Origin: Klebsormidium nitens
Lineage: Eukaryota; Streptophyta; Klebsormidiophyceae; Klebsormidiales; Klebsormidiaceae
Assembly (NCBI GenBank): GCA_000708835.1
Contig: DF236973.1
Coordinates: forward strand, 294,699-358,698
Reading direction: 5' to 3'
DNA length: 64,000 nucleotides
The position numbers were made by a program, and so were the translations under genes. The notes beneath the pieces were generated by a model. That model did no database searches. It was not told the origin of the DNA and saw nothing but the letters and a program-made list of their open reading frames with translations. Below are positions 1 through 11,500 of this stretch, in pieces; position 1 is the stretch's first letter, and every line of letters begins with the position of its first letter.

Positions 1-3000
1 CAAGGCGAAGCGCAAGCAAAGCGCCAGTACGTGTGGCTGGCAGCGACTGAAGTCGAGCAATTAGAACCGAGGTCGGACCAAGAACGGAGACCGGCTTTGG
101 AGAAGACGGTTTCTGGATCAAGTGCGATTGTGCACGTTTTGCACGCGGCGGGCTTGCGAGAGGTTGCAATGCTGTTGAGAGATCGGGAGCGGTTGCAGAG
201 AATCGTGGATGTTCTTCCCGAGGGGGCCGGAGTTCCGCTCCTGGTGGTGGCGGGCTGTCCGCGAGCGGAATGGGCGGAAGCGGAAGCGGACGAAGGGGCG
301 GGGCAAGAAGAGGTTTTGGATATGGACGACGAGGAGCAGGAGAATGGAACAAGGGCTATGGGGGCGGAACGGAACCAAGTAGGGAACTTTTGGAAAGCGA
401 ACGGAGATATGGGCGGCGCAACTCTCCCGGCGGAAGATGAATCCGACGAGATGGAGGCCGGAACGAACGGAACCGTTACCGGAATGGAGCTGGTGCCCGT
501 GGGCTCAGTCGACGATGACCTCATGGGTGACGTCGTCGATGACGTGGCAGGAGTGCCGTGGGGCGAGTGGAACGAGAGCGACGAGGATGGAGCGGAGGCG
601 GCGGTGGGCGAGGCGCTGGGCCTGGACGAACTAGGCGTGGACGACGGGCGGCTCGGGGAGTGGCGGGTGGTGTTCGTGGGGGATGCGGTGAGTGGTTACG
701 TGGCAGCAAGTTCCGGGGTCATGCATTATTCTCGTTTTATGATTAATGATAGAACCCTTTGAATAGAGAGTTTTGCAGCTTTGCGTTCCTTATGGCGAGG
801 GGAGCCTCGGGTGGCTCGGGGAATGGATGGTGGTTTTTGTGGGGGGATGCAGTGAAAAGTTAGTCGGCGGGTCCCGGAGGATCATGTGCGGATTGCTCGT
901 TCGTGAGACAAGCAATACGACCATTCTTGAGAGGTTCTTGCAGCTTTGCGTTCTTTCCACCGAGGAGCCTTCAAGGAGCCTCTACGAAGTAACTGGAGAG
1001 ATTCTCAGAATAGGGCAAAGTGAAGGTAGCAATCTGATTGTGAAGACCTCTGCAAATTCAGCTCTGCGTTGTCCCGTAGGAGGGAGAGGTGACCATAATC
1101 AAGCAAACAAGCAGTTCAGAAAATGAACCCTTTCTCACCACTTAGCAAGCTTGCAGAAGACCCAAGCCCGCAGGCGACTTTCGGGGCCGCTTATCTTTCA
1201 ATAGGGCTGACGTCAGCCGCCCTGCCCTCTCAGGGCGACGCTGCAGCCACCAACAGTCTCCTACTCAGCGGTCTCCACTGGCTGGCGGCAAACTCCCGAC
1301 ATCAACCCCCGCTAAGACCCTTGAACCTCCCCAATCTCACGCGAGCCTTCTTACGTCCCCTTCTCAACGAAGTCGACCAAAGCTCGGCGGGCCCTGCAAA
1401 CCGGATTCCCGCCTTCAACGCCGCGCTTGAAACGGCCGAGAAGGCTGTTAACAAGGCCCTCTCCGAAGCGCCCCTGAACTGGCCGCCCCCGGAAGTGGAT
1501 GCTTACGAAGGGCCCCGGAAATGGGCGCTCCAGGGCCTGCCACGTGTTGGGTGGAGCGCGCGCCCAGGGCCGTCGGATGCCGCCATCGGACGGCTGAGGG
1601 CGGCCAGGCTGCCCGCCTTCGGAGAGTTTCAGGAGCGCTTTGAAATTGAGGATGCGAATAGAGCGAGAGGAAGTGTGAATAAGCTCTTGGCAACGGTTAT
1701 GGGGGGGCGGGAAAACGATGCGGCGGTGCAGAGAGAAGGGAAGAGGCTGCTTGAGAAGGGGAGAATGGCATACGGGCCGGAAGGGGGGGTGTGGTACCAG
1801 CCAGACTGGGGGGCCATTCTTGAGGTGAGCGAGGGGGGTCCACGAAGAAAAGAGAACGAATGCGCATGAATGTTGAGTCCCGAATGGAGTAGAGCCTAGC
1901 ACGCTCCAAGCAATCAAGAAAGGGTACTTGGAAAAGTCGGGCCAGTGTTCTTTTGCCCACAATATTTCTATCGTCCGGCAGCCCTGGCGGAATCCCTAAG
2001 AAGTTCCGGCGTGCGGATTGTGCACTTCTTTGAGTGACTGGTGCACCTGACACGGCGTCCTAGGCAGCTTGACCGTTCTTTTTGACATGTCGCACTTTTA
2101 GAAGTATCTGAGTGCAGACGCTGCTATTCACGTATGTCAATCCACAGAAGTGTACCGTTCTTGACCGCGGCATCCAATTCCCTCTCGAGCAAGCTATTGC
2201 GGCCTTACGTTCTGGACTTCTCTAGTTGGTTGCTGACCTCCAATCGATGCTGCAATCACGGCCCTGGCTCCCTCAGAGTTTTCCATGTAATATGTGAGTG
2301 CTTAACCATGGGACGGCGCCTTTCCTCTGTAGGCGATCTTTGAGCTGCGCCTCTCGTCTCTCCACGCCCTCCCCCCCTTCACGGTCTACGTCCGGTCTTC
2401 CGACCTTCCCCCCGAAGAGATTAACCTTAATCCCCTGGAAGCGGACAACGAGCTCGTCCAATATCTAGAACCCCCCGGGCCGTTGTTACCAGCGACTTTT
2501 GAGAGGGCAAGCGACGAAGGAATCACGGCAGGGGGGCCGGAGAATCAGAAACACGAGCAGCTAAGTCCGAGCCCGGGTACAGGGTGGGCCATGGAAGTTG
2601 GAGAACCGATCAGTAGCGGGGGAGGGAAGGGGGATCCCCCGGAAGGTTTTGGAAGCGTCGTGAGCGAGAGGGCCTTCGACCGCTGCGAATTCCTGAGACA
2701 GCAGCAGCAGCAGAGCGACGGTTTGAGCGGTGCGAATGGGCGTTGGAGAGGTGGTGTGAATGAGCCTGAGAATGTTCTTGTGGGCGGTGTGAACGGGCTC
2801 GAAGACGTCCGGGACGGTGGTGTGAACGGGCCCGAGAACGATCAGGCGGTCGATGTGAACTTGGCGCCCCATTTGATGGTGGCGGAGCCAATCCGGGAGG
2901 GGCGGGCTTTCGTGGCCCAGGATGTGCCACGTGGCCCAGTTAGAGGCTCGCTGATGCAGCCGCGACGGCTGCAGCGGCTGTTCTCGGGGGTGGCGCTCGA

Positions 3001-4126
3001 GAGCGGACTGGCGACTGCGCCGGCCAGGGGAGATGACGACATGCTGATGTCTTTGTCGCCGTCTAGGATCGCGTACGGGCTGGCAGCTCCCCAGGTGGAA
3101 GGCGAGAGGGGCGATGCGCCTTCATTGGAGACACGTGGCGTTTTGGGAATGGCCGGTGACACTGAACGATGGGTTGGTTTCGGCAACGGGACAGAAGGGG
3201 GGAAGGAGGACGGAAGAGAAACGGCGAAGACTGGCGAAGCTTCCGTGGAAAGAGTGCCGGGGTCAGTCGTTGGAACGGTCGCTAGCCCGCCAATAGCAGA
3301 ACGCCACGAGGCTTTGTCCAGCAGGGACGCATGGCAGGTTGGCGCCGGAATATGGGGGTCCGGGTCAGGCACGACCGGGGCCACGGGGACCCCCCTGAAA
3401 CGGAAAACTGCGGCAGACGAGGCGAGGCGGCAGCGAGCGAGGGTCGAGTTTGAGACCAGCCTCGAAACCCTGAGGGTTTACGCGGAGGTGACGGAGCGAG
3501 AAGCGGTAGAAAAGGCTGCAGAGGGTTTGGAGGTATTGGAGAACGTGCGGGGGAGGAATCAGGGATTGGGATTGGGATTGGCAGCTCGAAGTGGGTTAGA
3601 AGCGGGGTTAGACCCAGGTCTTTCCAGGTCAGGGACGGAAACCAGAGCGGGGGATGCGAAAGAGGGAGGCGACCTGGCGGGCAACATGGAAGGCGTCACA
3701 GGAGAGGGTTTAGAACATGAGGGAGTCGAAGGTTTGGGAGGGTCAACGGTAAACCAAGCTGGGGTTAGCGAAGGAAGGGGAAGCGTCCTCAGCCCGGAAC
3801 AGCGTTTTGCTGCGGCTGTTGCGGACCTTGAGAAGGTGGTGCAATCGGACGGTCCGAATTTAGACCTCGTTTTACCGGACGCACCAGAACCAACAGCAGT
3901 CGTTGAGACTGCCGCTGAGATGGTTCTGCAAGAGGGGGAGGGGCATACGTTCTGGCCTATGGAGGGGGTTGCAAACGAAACTCCTGTTAGTGGGAACGCC
4001 CGGGCTCGGTTTGAGGATTTGGCGAGGAAGACGTTGGAGGCGCTCGGGGCGTCCCCTAGCAGCTGCGCGAATGACGTCAGCAGCGCAGAGGCACGCTGGA
4101 GTAGTCCCCCCTTGAGAGCTCAATAG
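1..4126 (+). CDS. SAC3B: SAC3/GANP family protein, SAC3B-like (C-terminal part)
   Basis: This is the 3' portion of a gene that enters from the left edge; the frame is open from base 1. Proposed exons are 1-687, 1174-1824 (an acceptor at 1119 is also in phase) and 2333-4126, all joined in phase 0. SAC3/GANP proteins scaffold the TREX-2 mRNA-export complex at the nuclear pore. The PCI-containing Sac3 core would lie upstream of the window. I recognise the plant SAC3B C-terminal half: a GSSAIVHVL block followed by PLLVVAGC, then LGVDDGRLGEWRVVFVG, the SGLHWLAANS block, NWPPPEV, and the exon-3 start IFELRLSSL. The last ~450 residues are acidic, Gly/Glu-rich and low complexity, with a basic KRK patch near residue 310 of exon 3. 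Family assignment rests on remembered similarity, not a search. Intron 1 carries a degenerate copy of the exon-1 end. Confidence 0.75.
760..980 (+). repeat. Tandem copy of SAC3B exon 1 end and donor site
   Basis: The true exon end (about 645-687, donor GT at 688) reappears at about 805-851: GGCTCGGGGA, GTGGT and GGGGGATGC are retained, and a weaker GTGAAA replaces GTGAGT. A second element, TTGCAGCTTTGCGTTC, occurs at about 773 and again at about 939. Both pairs are offset by about 165 bp, as expected for one tandem duplication inside intron 1. Confidence 0.7.
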
Positions 4127-4878
4127 CAGAAGCCAGGACTTGTACAAACACTCGGCTATATTTGCACATACGTGCTGGATGTGAGCTGGTGTGCATTTGC
4201 AGGTCGAAATGGATATATGCAAGCCGAGCGCTTTTATATTATCGATGAGCTCTGAGGCTCAGTTGCTTTACCGCGCCGTAAAGAACAGCGAGATAGGGGA
4301 AATCTTCTGATTGCTCGTTACAAGTCACGACCTGAGTATATGCCTTATGATGATCACGTAAATTAGGATCGGACCGAGTTGAGATGAAATGAATCTCAGT
4401 ATTTGTTTGCCACATGTGAGTCGATCGGATCAACCGCGTCCTATCTGGCAGCAAGCCGGCGCCGAACCATGGGCTTCGGTATAGTCGTTACCGGTCGATT
4501 GGTGATATCAACGTTCGATCGTACGAGTCTTTGTGTATATGTATTTTCCATTTACGGTGAGATAGTACAACCAATTGGCATGAAGTTGCATGACTTTCCG
4601 ACATGGCTAGTATCATAGTATATGGCTTAATTGTTTACCTTGCACATGCAATATGGCATGGATCGATTTGACTGAAGCTATAGCCTAGCTCCCGACTCTA
4701 GCTGGCAATTAGCTGTACGATCCGGCGTGCTCTGGACATCCATGCAATCGTTTCGCATAATCTAAGCCTGGAATCCAGCCTCCGATCGGCATCATTATAA
4801 CATCATGGGCATCGAAACCGCTGCAGGCGTTATTCAGCTCGATCGATGTAACTCAGACCAGATCGTCAAGCGCACATT
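4127..4878. other. Intergenic, convergent 3' ends
   Basis: About 750 bp between the SAC3B stop and the SET-gene stop, which face each other. It is AT-richer than the flanking exons and has no coding-like frame. It presumably holds both 3' UTRs; no repeat or structured element was recognised. Confidence 0.6.
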
Positions 4879-6871
4879 TCAAGTTTCTGATTGCAAGTGC
4901 TTTTTCAGTTGGTGTTCCAGACACCAATCACATCCCGCAAGCCCGTACTCAATGTCCTCCTCCCAGTAGTCTGGCACCGCGTCTAGTTCGTACAGCCTAT
5001 CCTCGAAACTCATCAGATTCTTCTTCACGTACGCATCTCTTTCCCACCGCACCGCTTCCAGCGATGCTCTCTCTACTTTTCGGATTAGCGCCCACTCATG
5101 CTTTATCCTATCAACGTCCGTGTTGGCGAAATCAACCTCTCGTGGAGTGTAGTTTCTCCATTTCAAGCTGACGTGGTCACAGGCCCTTGTCAGCAGCTCC
5201 CGTCTCAACCTATCCAACCACCAAGCAGTTGTATAGCTGGTAAAGAGCTCCTCCCCCGCTTTTATATCTACACAGGCCTTTGCAAAGAGCCGGTCGCCAT
5301 GGACAAACCAGTCTACGTTTTGGCTCGCTACTATCCCGTCTATGTACCTTTGAACCGCTCTGTCTAGATCCACAAGGTCGCTTGCAGCAATACAATCATG
5401 GTCGTTGATAAGGCAAGCAACTCCCCGCTCGGGGGCTGCTTGTTGGTCCCCATAGATTGAGCAATCCCGTGAGACAAAGATTGTGTAACTGTCCTCCAGA
5501 CCGTGTTCCTTGAGGTACTCTTCGTGCTCTAAGCGCGCCTCTTGGCCGACCAACCGCGTGCCGACGTACTCGGTAACGAGCTCCCCGGAGGCGATGGATT
5601 CCATTGCAAACAATCCTGCAGAAATGATCGTGGGTAAGCTTACGGACCCGATCAAAAACGAAAGTCTTATGACTGGGGCTGCTGGTATAGGACAGTTCTT
5701 CATTGTCTATGGTGTCTGCAGATTCGAAAGCGTTCTCCATCACAACCACTTTGAGATACTGGGAAGAAAGAGAGCGATTAAATCATGTAGCATAAGCCAG
5801 GAAAGTTGTTGTGAAAGGCACTTCGGAAGGAGTGGAAGAAAAGAAAGTACTGGCGGCTGACTCTGCTTTCTTTTAATCACCTACAAATATCACGAGATCA
5901 GGCACTGTCTGAGGATGAAACCTGCTGCTGCCAATAGCACTAGCCGCCCTGGACCACTCTGCACTTGGCTCAGTTCCAGCGCTTGCCTGCATAACCGTGC
6001 AACATATGACGGACAGGGCATTCTTACCATTTCGGCACGACTGTGCAGTTCCCCTTCTTACCAGACTTTACGGGCCTCCCTTGCAACCATCCTGCCTCTT
6101 GTGCGTCTACGGACTCTTCAATTAATGAAGGTGGCAGTATTCAGATCCATTTTCATTGTTTGTACCATTCAGTGGTTCCTTTCTGGTTGACAGATTACTG
6201 TCGTAATAATACCCCATCGCACCAGTTTACCGTCCACATCTCTCCTTATTTGGATCCGTTCGGTCGTGTCAAAGTTAGACTGATAATTACACCACCCCAG
6301 CACCCGCCCTCAGATGCATTTGTAGCCGGCCACTTTCCTTTTCAGAAAACATCACTAGAAAAGACGTCAGTGGATGCAGTAAGTTGAAACAAGGATTCTT
6401 ACCTTTTCCTGCGCCCGGTCGCGTGCTCTCAGCGACAAAAACCCTTGGAGCCCTCATCTCCAGCTCCTTTATCATCATCTCGTTCTCATGCCCGCCTTCT
6501 ACTAACCCCTCACTGCCAGGAGCCACGCCACCAGCACGCACATTGCTCTGCAATGTTGCATACTTTCTCCGTCCACTTTGGATCCCAATGCGTTTCCCTA
6601 CTTGCGGAAGCTTCCGTCTTGCTGTCCTGCCATATTCCCTCCCAGCGTGTGTTGGATATGCCTCCGCTGTCCTACATAATCTTGCAGGGATGCTTGAGGA
6701 AAAATGTTGACGAGCAGCACCACATTCAGACCCCTGGCTCACAGCTTGTGGTACGGCCATGACTTTGGATGAAGCCTCCGTGCACCTAATCGTGGTCATA
6801 ACCTGCCGCGTCAACCCAGCAACAATGGCGCCTTTCAAAGCTGGTTGACTACAGAAACTGGAAGTTTCCAT
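4879..6871 (-). CDS. SET-domain protein with plastid-like N-terminus
   Basis: Two exons on the minus strand: exon 1 from 6871 (alternative ATGs at 6925, 6799, 6760) down to 6403, and exon 2 from 5615 to 4879. The donor is AAAAG|GTAAGAAT and the acceptor TTCTGCAG|GA. Joining them splits a Gly codon and restores GAGKGLFAMESIASGELV, the usual start of a SET domain. Later SET hallmarks are EYVG, and KAGEELFTSYTTAWW with the C-terminal Tyr. The expected NHSC-type motif is replaced by INDHDC, so methyltransferase activity is uncertain. The first ~130 residues are Ser/Arg/Ala-rich and transit-peptide-like, which suggests a plastid location as in Rubisco LSMT-type enzymes; that is inference. The C-terminus has a CDWC pair. 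About 401 aa from the ATG at 6871. The intron is 787 bp. Confidence 0.7.
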
Positions 6872-8546
6872 CGTAGTCGAGTAATGCACTGCCCTGAAGC
6901 TCTGCTGTACTTCTAAGTACGGCATTCCGCTGCGATGGGAGCCTGTCAGTTTGTTCCTTGTTGCCAATGCACAAACGCTTCCTCTGCCAGTGATACCACT
7001 TAAGAGCTCACACTAAGATCTAGAAAGTCCCACGCAGTGAACATGGCGCTTGCGGCTTCGATCTGCTTGCTTTCGAGCTGAAGTCTAAAGATCTATCCTA
7101 GAGAAGTTTACCTGCAATTTACAAGTTGCAACATCTGCGACATCTTCAAGTTCAACCTTCAGCTAGATTCGAGTCTCTGTCACCATCGGAGCCACACGAT
7201 GAAAGCTTGATACGACAATCGACGGCATTCAGGGCCCTTCAAACCCACGCGCGCCTCTTGCAACAAGCTTCTGGTTGGCTTGAATTATGAACGCGACAAT
7301 GCCACGGTGAATATGTATCATGACAATCAAATCAGTCCTGCTCCTAGGGTTCAGCCTTGATTTTGGGATTGATTTTCATATTTTAGGGCCTAAATTTGAC
7401 ATGCGTTGAATCTGCAGATCAGGTAGGACTAGGTATAGGACTACATTTGACTGCGGCCGGTGACGGTGCCGTACAGCTGAATTTTATCCGGGCTGAGGTG
7501 CTTGGTGACGTCATGCGCAAGCGCTCCCTGGGGCCTGTCGCGTCCCGGAGGAGGGATCCCTACGAAATGGTGCGTAGATAGGTACGTGCTTGATCATGAA
7601 GCACACAAGGCCGGCCCGCTCTGCAAAGGTGGGTGTCAATGCTTTTAATAAGCTGACAGCAAACACGGGCACAAAGTACACTAAGGCTTTTTTGCGCACC
7701 AGCTGACATCTGCACGAAGAAGAAATACGCACTGCACGACACGACGGGAATCTGCAGAACGAGTGGACAAGACTAGCGGCCCCACAACGTATACTAACAC
7801 TGCTGAAAATCTTCAGACGTTGGCCAAGGGGTCAGAAGCGGCGGTCTCACGAGTTGCCCGCGAATCTCAAAGTGCTTTGAAGGTCTTTGTTCAAGCTGAG
7901 ACGCCGCCAAGCCACGGCCAAGGACCAATCGGCGACGAGACAACCGCAGCGTCTTCCGACCTAAAGGTAAGTGATTTGAGCCGGAGTGAGCTTCCAAACG
8001 CCAGAGCATACTAGGCCTGAATTGAGAATTTTGGACATGTTCATGTTTCTCATGGGTCCTGTTGAGCATAGCAACTTTTGAAGAGAAACCGCCTACACTT
8101 GAAGGTTTCAGAGAGTCTTCATATGTTCATACGTCTTGTTCATTTAAAATCTGCTCGGAAGATTACCGAAGGACCTCTTTGTAATCGATAGCTTGAAGCT
8201 CAATTTGCTTGCTCTAGTTCATTCAAAAGCTTGATCGGCTCGAAGGCTTGAATAATTCAAAAGCTTGATCTCCTTGATCTACTCCATAGCCAATTGCTCT
8301 GATTTGTCCAGGGAACCGCATTTTCAATCCCAGCACTCTAAACATGTTCTCTTATCTCCCTCTTGTTTGCTACAATATTCCCTGGCAGTATCATTTCGAA
8401 GTCTTGTCATCCACACTTCTCACGTTCTTTGTGAGGTCGGATAATTAGGGAAAGCTTCAAGCGCTTACCCCTTTCATATACTCATCCCTCACAGAAGCTC
8501 AATGTTTCCAATGCTACCAATCTCATTTCTTCTCTGCAGAACAAAA
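6872..8546. promoter_or_regulatory. Divergent intergenic region between SET and CLCA-like genes
   Basis: About 1.7 kb separates two divergently oriented start codons, so it should hold both promoters and 5' leaders. A duplicated segment ATTCAAAAGCTTGATC occurs at about 8221 and again at about 8256. I could not assign a TATA box to either gene with confidence. The last part (7763-8540) looks like a spliced leader of the CLCA-like gene and is described separately. Confidence 0.5.
7763..7966 (+). other. Possible spliced 5' leader exon with upstream ORF
   Basis: A 68-codon open frame starting with ATG at 7763 ends at a strong donor, CTAAAG|GTAAGTGA (GT at 7967). A strong acceptor TTCTTCTCTGCAG ends at 8539, seven bases before the CLCA-like ATG. 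Splicing these would put the ORF out of frame with the signal-peptide start and make it an upstream ORF that overlaps the main start and stops near 8711. The exon's 5' end is unknown. It could instead be unrelated open DNA. Confidence 0.35.
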
Positions 8547-11500
8547 ATGACTTCCAAAAAATCAACTACGTCAACCAAGTGGACAGCAGTCCTGATAAGC
8601 ACCTTGGGTTTGCTTGCCCTTGCTCCGGTGCAAGTTCAAGGAGGTTCTGGTGCTTTCGACGGCTCCTCTTACACCTTCTGTGTGGCGGTTCGTTTCGACG
8701 CCTCCCCTGACGTCATCACCCGCATTAAGTCTGTCTTCACAGCGGCAAGCCAGGTACCAGCCCACAAGCTACAGGGGTTTTTGGCCCATAACTAAGGACG
8801 GTTCTGGGCTGGTTCTGGGCTGGTTAGAACCGGTTGTATGCCCAGTGAGCAGATCTGGGCGTTAGACAGCCTCTGAAACAGTGTTACTAGCCCGGTTGAT
8901 TGTCCATTAACCCGAGAGTCAAGTCAGCCACGTTAGCAGCCAGAATCTTCTGCGTTAACTAGACTCTAGAAAGACCGCGCTGTGCCGCTTTGTATACCAG
9001 CTCTGGCCTTTCACCTTTGAGTTAGACACTCGAGGTCTTCAAGAAGGAGAGCACTCCCCCTCTTATGAGCGTCTGAGAAATCTTTTGGTTGCTGAACTAG
9101 CTTCATGATCTGGTTGAGATTCTCAAAGAACTCTTCCACAGTCAAACCCTCAGAGCACTCCCCCTGTATTCCGACCCATCAACCTTTTTTTTAAAGACAG
9201 CACTCCCCTTCAGGCATTCTTAGAAGAGGATCTAGAGCATCTTTCAAAAGCTGCTTTTTCGATTACGGTTTTGAAAGAAACACTACCGGAGGTTATTGTT
9301 GGTTGGCGTTCTGGATCCAGCACACGCATGGCACTGGAAGGACTGAGCATCCTGTTTTGTCTCTCTCCTTTTGCTGGTGTACATACTTCCAATGGTTGTG
9401 CCCGGATGTGAGTGTCATTCCTTCCGCTTGCTTTCCCCTTGCAAGGAATGCAAAAGGTAGTATTGCTCACTAAATGCCACATCTCTCAAAGCACTGATTA
9501 TGCGGTGCATGTTCTGAAGTGGTCGTTCCTTGGTCCTTTCCCTAGAATTCCACTGAGCTTTCTTCCTGCGAGCTCGTGTGTTGTTTCTTAGATCCAGGAA
9601 GCCTAGCGACAATGACCTGTTGCTGGCTCTGAGTACTCTCCGTGCTATCTCGTTGGCTTGTGATTCTCTTTCTTGAGGAAAAAGAATCTCGGCTGTTATG
9701 GTAGGGCCTTGACTTGGAAGGCCGCTTCCAGAGTAGATCAAAGGAGGCAAAGAGCAACTTGCTAACATGCCCTCTGACTTGCAAGTCAACGTCATTGCTT
9801 AAGGAGCCGTAGAACGAGAAGCTCGACCCATTTAGACGGAAGTATCCAAACAAGCCATGGAATATAGCAGTCTGATATCAATGTGGCTTGTTTGAAGAAA
9901 CAGTATCAAAAGAGACCGGAAAGGCCCAATAAACCAGTCATAGCACCTCATTCTCCCTGTGGACTTCTTGAGCAGGTTTTCAATGACGCGACCGACGGTC
10001 AGCAGCGCTTTGGGACCATCAAAATTGTGCCTAATCTACTCGAGTCGGACGACGCCGAATTCTACATCCATCAAGAAGAGGGCCGAGCCGACGCCCCGCC
10101 AGACGGCTACGGAGTTCGAGGACAAGTGAGCCACGTGCTATTCGATAACGTCATCTTCGTGGTGTGCTGTAAGCCGTTGACTGGCAATTCAGGAATCAGA
10201 ATCCTGAAAAATCTGGTGCAGACTAGAGTCCGCTAGGAATCAACGGGGCCAGTCAAGTCGCTGACGTCAGTGCTCTTTTGTTATCAGTTTGCTTACGTTC
10301 TTCTTGTTGAAGTCCTTATTATATTCATACGCGATCGGAGATTCTGGCCGAGCGTTTAACAGGGTCCTGGATTCAGGCCACAACTGCTTAAAAATCTACA
10401 ATCTCGTCAGATATTGAACACCTTTGCAACCACAGTAACGCCGCTTACGTAACCTACTGATCCCAATCTCGAACGTGCTTAGAGCGAGGACCGTTCGTCG
10501 CACAGGCCCAGCAACAAAGGACTTCCGTGTTTTTCCGTTCACCTGAGACTCTGAATCCCCCCGGCCAATATCACGGAGGCTATCATCGACTTTCCTTAGG
10601 AAAAGAGTGTCCGCGTTTTTCAACGTGTCCTTTCTTTATAATGCAGCACGTCGAAGTCTGTACTTGCCCAAAGAGTTTGTTCGACCCACGCTTTGTCTTA
10701 GCTGCAGCACGTCAAGTTGTGCTGGCTTAGTGACTGTTTGGTACGCCATCGTTTTCATTAACAGCACGGCCACCTATGCTAATTCAGAGAGGTTGTTTGA
10801 AGCCATCCTTTTTTCAACCGCAGCACGTCAACCTTTAATGACTCAGTGGGTTTGTTATAAGCCATTCTTTCTCTAAGTGCATCACATCAATCAGTACTGA
10901 CCCAGTGTTTATTAGTACGGACTTTCGCGAGGGTTAAATGTCCTTGATTCGTCAACGCATCCTTTTGTTTGTTGCAGCACGTCAATCTGTACTACCCGGA
11001 TGATTTTGCGGCTAGCATCGACAGCGGCGCCTTCACGATCGCGCACGAGATGGGCCACCATGCTTTCGGACTGCGCGACGAGTATTCGGACGACAAGAAA
11101 GTTGCGTGCTCGGACCACACGGACGACCCAAACCTTTCGTAAGAAGCAACATCTTTCCTCGGTTTGCTTCTTGACAAGTATCCGCCTGTCTGACGTGTCC
11201 GACCTGCCCTATCCTTCGATTTTTCAAGTCAGCAATCAAACCACCGGGGAATGTGCTGGAAGCACAGAACGCGGCAAGTCCGACCTTTTTCCAATTTGAG
11301 CTCCCTTCTCCTCACTATACCATTCCCGACGTCCTGTCCGTATCCTCCCTGAGTTGCAAGTGACCACGAACTCCGGCCTTTCGACGGCATCCTTATGATT
11401 GTTCTGAGTTGTAGTCCTGGCATAAAGTGCGGCCCTGATCCTGGTTTAGTATGCTCGCGGCGCTTCTAAGGCAGCTGACGGCTCGATTCTAGAGAAAGAA

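Noticed and set aside
2561-3384. Long minus-strand frames of 103-180 codons
   Set aside because: Antisense shadows of the GC-rich SAC3B last exon.
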